From: CAZDOD01 sp964506935
GTDB taxonomy: Bacteria > Desulfobacterota > Zymogenia > Zymogenales > Zymogenaceae
Direction of reading: 5' to 3'
NCBI GenBank assembly: GCA_964506935.1
Contig: CAZDOD010000001.1
Coordinates: 1-46,673 of the forward strand
Length of the DNA stretch: 46,673 nucleotides
Positions 43,284 to 46,673 of the stretch are shown piece after piece (position 1 is the stretch's first letter; every line of letters starts with the position of its first letter). Made by a program: the position numbers and the translations under genes. A model generated the notes under the pieces. That model worked only from the letters and a program-made list of their open reading frames with translations. It was not told the origin of the DNA and searched no databases.

Positions 43284-44036
43284 TCAGTTATTTTTGCCCT
43301 TCTCGATTATCCGTCTTGATATCAGAATGAGTATGGCGGCCGCAGCCCCGATCGCAAAGCCTTTTATCAGAGGAGAAGAAAAGATGGTTCCGAGTGTGAT
43401 AAATATCCCGAAGGCGAAGGTGAAAAAGATAATCGGCCTGTAATCGACTTTATCCCCACCGACGGCGGGGAGGGTATCGGAATATATCCTCGTGGATTCC
43501 CCGGCAAGTAGTGCGTGATGGACGGCCCCATCGAGCCCAAAATCGATAAAGTAGATCGGGAGATAGACTAGCCATAGTCTCTCCACGTTCCTATCAGACT
43601 CCCCTTCATCTCTCGTCCATAGCGATGCCATCTCAGGCTCTATTGTCGGGGGACTTACCTTCTCACCCGGAAATATCCCCTCCTCGAAATATTTCAGGTC
43701 TCCGGCGGGTATCTTTACAGAAGATATCTCGGTGTGGATGGTCTTTGCGCCGGGCTGGGTCTTTGTGGTCCCGTCATGAAAGGTGATGTGCCAGACGGGA
43801 AAATATCTGAAGTCTATCTTTATGTCTTTCGGGGCGGATCTTATTTTGTTTTGCTTTAGCCTTGCCGAAAGGGCACCGGACGCCCAAATGTCGTTTCTGG
43901 CGTGCTCCAAAAAAAAGCATTGAAAGGTTCGATCTCGCTCGAGGATGAGGGAAGACCTACAGTGCGTGCATGTCAGAAACCTCTTGTCCTTGTCTATCTT
44001 TATCTTTGCCCCGCACTGGGAGCACGTCACTATCAT
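43284..44036 (-). CDS. Zinc-ribbon membrane protein of unknown function (paralogue A)
   Basis: Seen: ribbon CSQCGAKIK ... CTHC (residues 5-26), strand FPVWHITFHDG near 80, second strand VYLPIYFIDFGLDGAVHHALLAG near 165-185, and two C-terminal helices (about 202-242), the same order as paralogue B. 250 residues, ATG at 44034-44036. Predicted topology puts the ribbon in the cytoplasm. It directly follows the SPFH gene (41-base gap), which itself ends in zinc ribbons. No enzyme motif. Confidence 0.74.
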   Translation of the reverse strand: MIVTCSQCGAKIKIDKDKRFLTCTHCRSSLILERDRTFQCFFLEHARNDIWASGALSARLKQNKIRSAPKDIKIDFRYFPVWHITFHDGTTKTQPGAKTIHTEISSVKIPAGDLKYFEEGIFPGEKVSPPTIEPEMASLWTRDEGESDRNVERLWLVYLPIYFIDFGLDGAVHHALLAGESTRIYSDTLPAVGGDKVDYRPIIFFTFAFGIFITLGTIFSSPLIKGFAIGAAAAILILISRRIIEKGKNN

Positions 44037-44077
44037 CTGTTCTCAAGACTCGGCATGTAAAGAAAAGGGTTTTTTGC

Positions 44078-45259
44078 CTACTTTTCGACCTTCTCGCCGC
44101 ACTCGGTGCAGAACTTTGTCCCGTCGGGGAGCTTGGCCCCGCACTTCGGGCATTTCACCTCCTCGCCCACCTTTTTCCCGCATACGGAGCAGAATTGGGC
44201 CTCGGGCGGGAGGTCCTTTCCGCAGTGCTGGCACTTGTTCACGACGACCATCTGAGTTCCGCAGCTCGGACAAAAGCGTGAGTTCAACGGCACCTCGGCA
44301 TGGCACTTTCGGCAGTTTACGTATCCCTGCTTCTTGATTTTTTCCGGCGACGCCTCACCTTCCATCATCGTTTTAAAAAGCATCCCCGGAACCATCATCC
44401 CGAGGCCCGCTCCAACGCCGACGCCCATTCCGGCGGCCGCCCCTGACGCCACCGTGCCTGGTGCTGCTCCCGTCCCGGCGCCCTCGGCCCCCGGCGCACC
44501 GGCGCCCGTGCTCAGGGCACCCATGGCCCTTGCCGCCTCGAACTTCAGAAACTGGTTCATGTCGCCGACGACGCCCATGCCTGTCTTTTCATCGATGACC
44601 TTCTGCACCTCGTCGGGCGGGGTAATCTCGTTGATAAAAAAATCAATTAGCTCTATTCCGTATTTATCGTAGTCTTCTTTGAGCCTGACTTTTGCAACCA
44701 CCGACAGCTCGTCATAGCTCTGCGGGAGGTCGAGGATGCTCTTCATGTGCTCTCCCAATAGGTCGTTGAGGCGAGAGACGATGACGTCCCTCAGATACCC
44801 CGATATACCCTCGGTCGTCATCATCCCTTTTGTGGCAACGAGGGTGTTGATGAAAAGCAAAGGCTGGGTGATCCTCATCGTGAAGTTCCCGTATGCCCTG
44901 AGCCTTACAAGCCCGAATTCGGAATCCCTGAAGGCGACGGGGTTCCTCGTGCCCCACTTCATGTCGGTGAATATCCTCATGTTTATAAATAGCACCTCAC
45001 ACCTGAAAGGGCTCTTAAACCCGAAGGGGAGCGACAGGACTTTTGTGAGTATCGGGAGGTTCATCGTGGTGAGTGTGTGTCTTCCTGGTCCGAAGACGTC
45101 GAGCCCTTTTCCGTCCCTGAAAAACACCGCCGTCTGGTTCTCCCTGACTACGAGCTGGGATCCCAGCTTGGTCTCCCCGGAGCCGGACTCCGGGACGCGG
45201 TGGACCATTTCGGTTTCATCCTCAAAGAAATATTCAATGACATCTAAAAACTCGGCCAT
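44078..45259 (-). CDS. SPFH-domain protein with three C-terminal zinc ribbons (YdjI-like)
   Basis: SPFH (stomatin/flotillin-like) scaffold protein of the group related to Bacillus YdjI and often labelled virion-core-like. Seen: SPFH domain (about 30-245) with ENQTAVFFRDGKGLDVFGPGRH and RAYGNFTMRI, a Gly/Ala-rich linker (about 250-292), then three ribbons with Cys 316/319/330/333, 343/346/357/360 and 370/373/384/387. No membrane helix. 393 residues, ATG preceded by AGGAGG. In Bacillus this type localises to the membrane through a partner; here the ribbon-bearing membrane proteins downstream may be such partners (inference). Confidence 0.87.
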   Translation of the reverse strand: MAEFLDVIEYFFEDETEMVHRVPESGSGETKLGSQLVVRENQTAVFFRDGKGLDVFGPGRHTLTTMNLPILTKVLSLPFGFKSPFRCEVLFINMRIFTDMKWGTRNPVAFRDSEFGLVRLRAYGNFTMRITQPLLFINTLVATKGMMTTEGISGYLRDVIVSRLNDLLGEHMKSILDLPQSYDELSVVAKVRLKEDYDKYGIELIDFFINEITPPDEVQKVIDEKTGMGVVGDMNQFLKFEAARAMGALSTGAGAPGAEGAGTGAAPGTVASGAAAGMGVGVGAGLGMMVPGMLFKTMMEGEASPEKIKKQGYVNCRKCHAEVPLNSRFCPSCGTQMVVVNKCQHCGKDLPPEAQFCSVCGKKVGEEVKCPKCGAKLPDGTKFCTECGEKVEK

Positions 45260-45277
45260 ATATTAAATCCTCCTTGT

Positions 45278-45832
45278 TTATACGCTTTCATCTTCCCCGC
45301 CCGCGCCCTTCGTCACGGCATACTTCCTGTCCTCAAAGACGCTCTCCATGTCCTCGGCGAAGGCGGAAAGGGCGGCTATCTCCCCCTTGGTCTTATCATC
45401 GTCGCCCAAAACATCCTTTATTCCCTTAAGTCTCTTATCCATCTCCTCGATCCTTCGCAGTATATCGAGGTCGTAGTTGTAGAGTGCCCTAAGCTCCTCA
45501 TCGAGGATCTTCACTCGGTCGAAATAACCGGAATATCCGTGGGAAGTGAACTTGATGGTATCCCTCAATTTGTCGAGCTTTCTCGATAATCTATCGAGCT
45601 TGTCGAGGCCCTCGAGGCTTTTCGACTCGGCCTTTTCCTCCATCACCTTCATGACGGCGCCCTTTAGGTGGTCGAATCGCTCGGCGATGTGCTCCCTGAT
45701 GATTTTGTCCCGCTCCCGGGCATTTTCCCTTTTTAAGTAGTGGCCGATCCCGGGAACATATTCCACGACCTCTTCGAGTGTCTTTGCCAGCCCGCCAGAT
45801 ATCCCCTCCCAGAATACACCCTTCTCAGGCAT
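45278..45832 (-). CDS. Coiled-coil protein of unknown function
   Basis: Highly charged, probably mostly helical. Seen: a short N-terminal region with GISGGLAKTLEEVVEYVPGIGHYL, then heptad-like stretches (about 40-90 and 110-150, for example KLDRLSRKLDKLRDTI and DILRRIEEMDKRLKGI). No cysteine, signal or membrane segment. 184 residues with ATG at 45830-45832, chosen because GGAGGA lies four bases ahead; a TTG four codons earlier is possible. Located between DUF2905 and SPFH genes, possibly a partner of the SPFH scaffold. Family not recognised. Confidence 0.7.
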   Translation of the reverse strand: MPEKGVFWEGISGGLAKTLEEVVEYVPGIGHYLKRENARERDKIIREHIAERFDHLKGAVMKVMEEKAESKSLEGLDKLDRLSRKLDKLRDTIKFTSHGYSGYFDRVKILDEELRALYNYDLDILRRIEEMDKRLKGIKDVLGDDDKTKGEIAALSAFAEDMESVFEDRKYAVTKGAGGEDESV

Positions 45833-45847
45833 GTTGTCCTCCAATAA

Positions 45848-46078
45848 TTATTTTCTAAACAGCATAAATATCAGGCTTATGATTACGCTGATAATTATCA
45901 TACTTACGATAGGAAAGTAAAATGTAAAATTCCCCTTTTTTACAAATATATCTCCGGGGAGCTTTCCGAAGAGGGGTATCTTGTCGTGAAAGGTGAGCAT
46001 TACGCCCAAAAACAAAACAACGATGCCGATGACGATTAGGGCCTTTCCTATCTCGTTTATCTCCCCGAAATCTCCCAT
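45848..46078 (-). CDS. DUF2905 small membrane protein
   Basis: 76-residue protein with two helices (about 11-31 and 52-72) separated by the conserved loop PLFGKLPGDIFVKKGNFTFYFP that identifies DUF2905. Function unknown in the family. CAGGAGA precedes the ATG. It begins the tight run leading to the SPFH gene. Confidence 0.9.
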   Translation of the reverse strand: MGDFGEINEIGKALIVIGIVVLFLGVMLTFHDKIPLFGKLPGDIFVKKGNFTFYFPIVSMIIISVIISLIFMLFRK

Positions 46079-46105
46079 CGGTGTCTCCTGTATCCTTCAG
46101 GATTT

Positions 46106-46504
46106 TTAGATTCCCTCAAAGGCGACCCAGAAGGGGGAAAGCTCCCCCCTGTGGCTTATCGGGACGGCAACGGGGTGGCTGAGCGGGAGGTCCACTTCGG
46201 CGAAGAACGAGCTCCCGTCGTACATAAAGATATAGGCCCTGAACTCATATGGCACCCTCCTCCTCTCGAGGCCGATCACCAGGCTCTCGCCGGGCTCGAC
46301 CCTACCCATGAATATCTCATCGACGACGATGTTTAAGGGAACCGGGCCTGATGACGGCGGGGCGACGTCGGTGTCGTTGTAGACCCTGCCGAGGACCAGG
46401 TTATCGCCGTCCTGCGTGACCCCTACGAAGGGGTGGATTAAAAGGATTGCTAAAGTAACTATTGCAGTAAAGGATGTGATAAAGGCTTTTTTTGGTATCT
46501 TCAT
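46106..46504 (-). CDS. Small exported protein of unknown function
   Basis: Seen: an N-terminal signal peptide (about 1-27, basic start then ILLIHPFVGV), then ~100 residues predicted as beta strands (LGRVYNDTDV, PLNIVVDEIFMGRVEPGESLVIGL, YEFRAYIFMYDG). ATG at 46502-46504 with GGAG at five bases decides the start; the open frame extends 42 codons upstream, overlapping the queH end in another frame. 132 residues. No recognised family; no cysteine lipobox. Confidence 0.68.
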   Translation of the reverse strand: MKIPKKAFITSFTAIVTLAILLIHPFVGVTQDGDNLVLGRVYNDTDVAPPSSGPVPLNIVVDEIFMGRVEPGESLVIGLERRRVPYEFRAYIFMYDGSSFFAEVDLPLSHPVAVPISHRGELSPFWVAFEGI

Positions 46505-46527
46505 CTTATCTCCTTTTTTTAAATTCG

Positions 46528-46673
46528 CTATTTTCCTAAAGACATCTTTTGGTCTCTTTGCTCTTTCTCGTAAAATTTTTTCAGGCTCGATATCTTTTTT
46601 TGGTATCTCTCGGCCTCGCTTATGATGCACCCGCAGTATTTCTGGCGGTAGATTCCGGCCTCGCGCGATACCC
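46528..46673 (-). CDS. queH: Epoxyqueuosine reductase QueH, C-terminal fragment (cut by window edge)
   Basis: The last 47 codons of a gene entering from the right edge. The translated tail reads REAGIYRQKYCGCIISEAERY followed by a charged helix and a TAG stop at 46528-46530. The YRQxYCGCxxSExER pattern is the characteristic C-terminal Cys-x-Cys region of QueH (DUF208), which reduces epoxyqueuosine to queuosine in tRNA; in the family these cysteines bind metal. The fragment is too short for certainty, and the rest of the gene is outside the window. It ends 24 bases before the next start codon on the same strand. Confidence 0.75.
   Translation of the reverse strand, partial: VSREAGIYRQKYCGCIISEAERYQKKISSLKKFYEKEQRDQKMSLGK

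Noticed and set aside
44490..44530. GC-rich tandem repeat in the SPFH gene
   Set aside because: It is the Gly/Ala-rich linker typical of the family, coded in frame, not a separate repeat element.

Overview
The window looks like chromosomal DNA of a Gram-negative bacterium, most likely Desulfobacterota (deltaproteobacterium-like) or a close uncultured relative. Reasons: an LpxC gene for lipid A synthesis, the order lpxC - DUF4390 - ntrY - ntrX familiar from that group, an NtrX-type sigma-54 activator, a TonB-like protein, and an archaeal/thermophile-flavoured set of GH57 glucan enzymes. The assignment is inference; there is no rRNA or tRNA gene here to settle it. I see no CRISPR array, insertion sequence, prophage or integron. 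Coding density is very high and no gene-free stretch exceeds 300 bases; the longest (25029-25293) is a divergent promoter region.

Left part (1-7393, all minus strand): a compact run reading right to left of a TonB-like protein, a PAP2 phosphatase, a WbpD-like sugar N-acetyltransferase, a WbpE-like sugar aminotransferase, hisH, hisA, hisF, rsmD, coaD and a cut-off aspartate aminotransferase. Then a short plus-strand pair (7589-9110): a Sir2 deacylase and a left-handed beta-helix acyltransferase.

The centre (9200-25028, minus) is a nine-gene operon behind a perfect TTGACA-N17-TATAAT promoter: four consecutive GH57 proteins (one of unknown specificity, an amylopullulanase/alpha-amylase type, a 4-alpha-glucanotransferase, a branching enzyme), a GalT-like nucleotidyltransferase, glycogen synthase, a large PAS/GAF histidine kinase and two methyltransferases. 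It reads as an alpha-glucan storage and remodelling unit with an attached sensor. Divergent from it are a penicillin-acylase-family hydrolase, a strong terminator, and two membrane proteins of unknown function.

Right part: a D-lyxose isomerase, a MaoC double-hotdog protein, a secreted alpha/beta hydrolase, a small lipoprotein, an orphan DNA methyltransferase, then ntrX, ntrY, a DUF4390 protein and lpxC (apparently a leaderless transcript), and finally a cluster (41577-46078) of three related zinc-ribbon proteins, an SPFH protein with three C-terminal zinc ribbons, a coiled-coil protein and a DUF2905 protein. That cluster is the best candidate for an uncharacterised system. The right edge cuts through a queH-like gene. 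Promoters of the TTGACA-N17-TAxxAT type can be read at several sites, and TTG start codons are unusually frequent (about nine of roughly forty genes).
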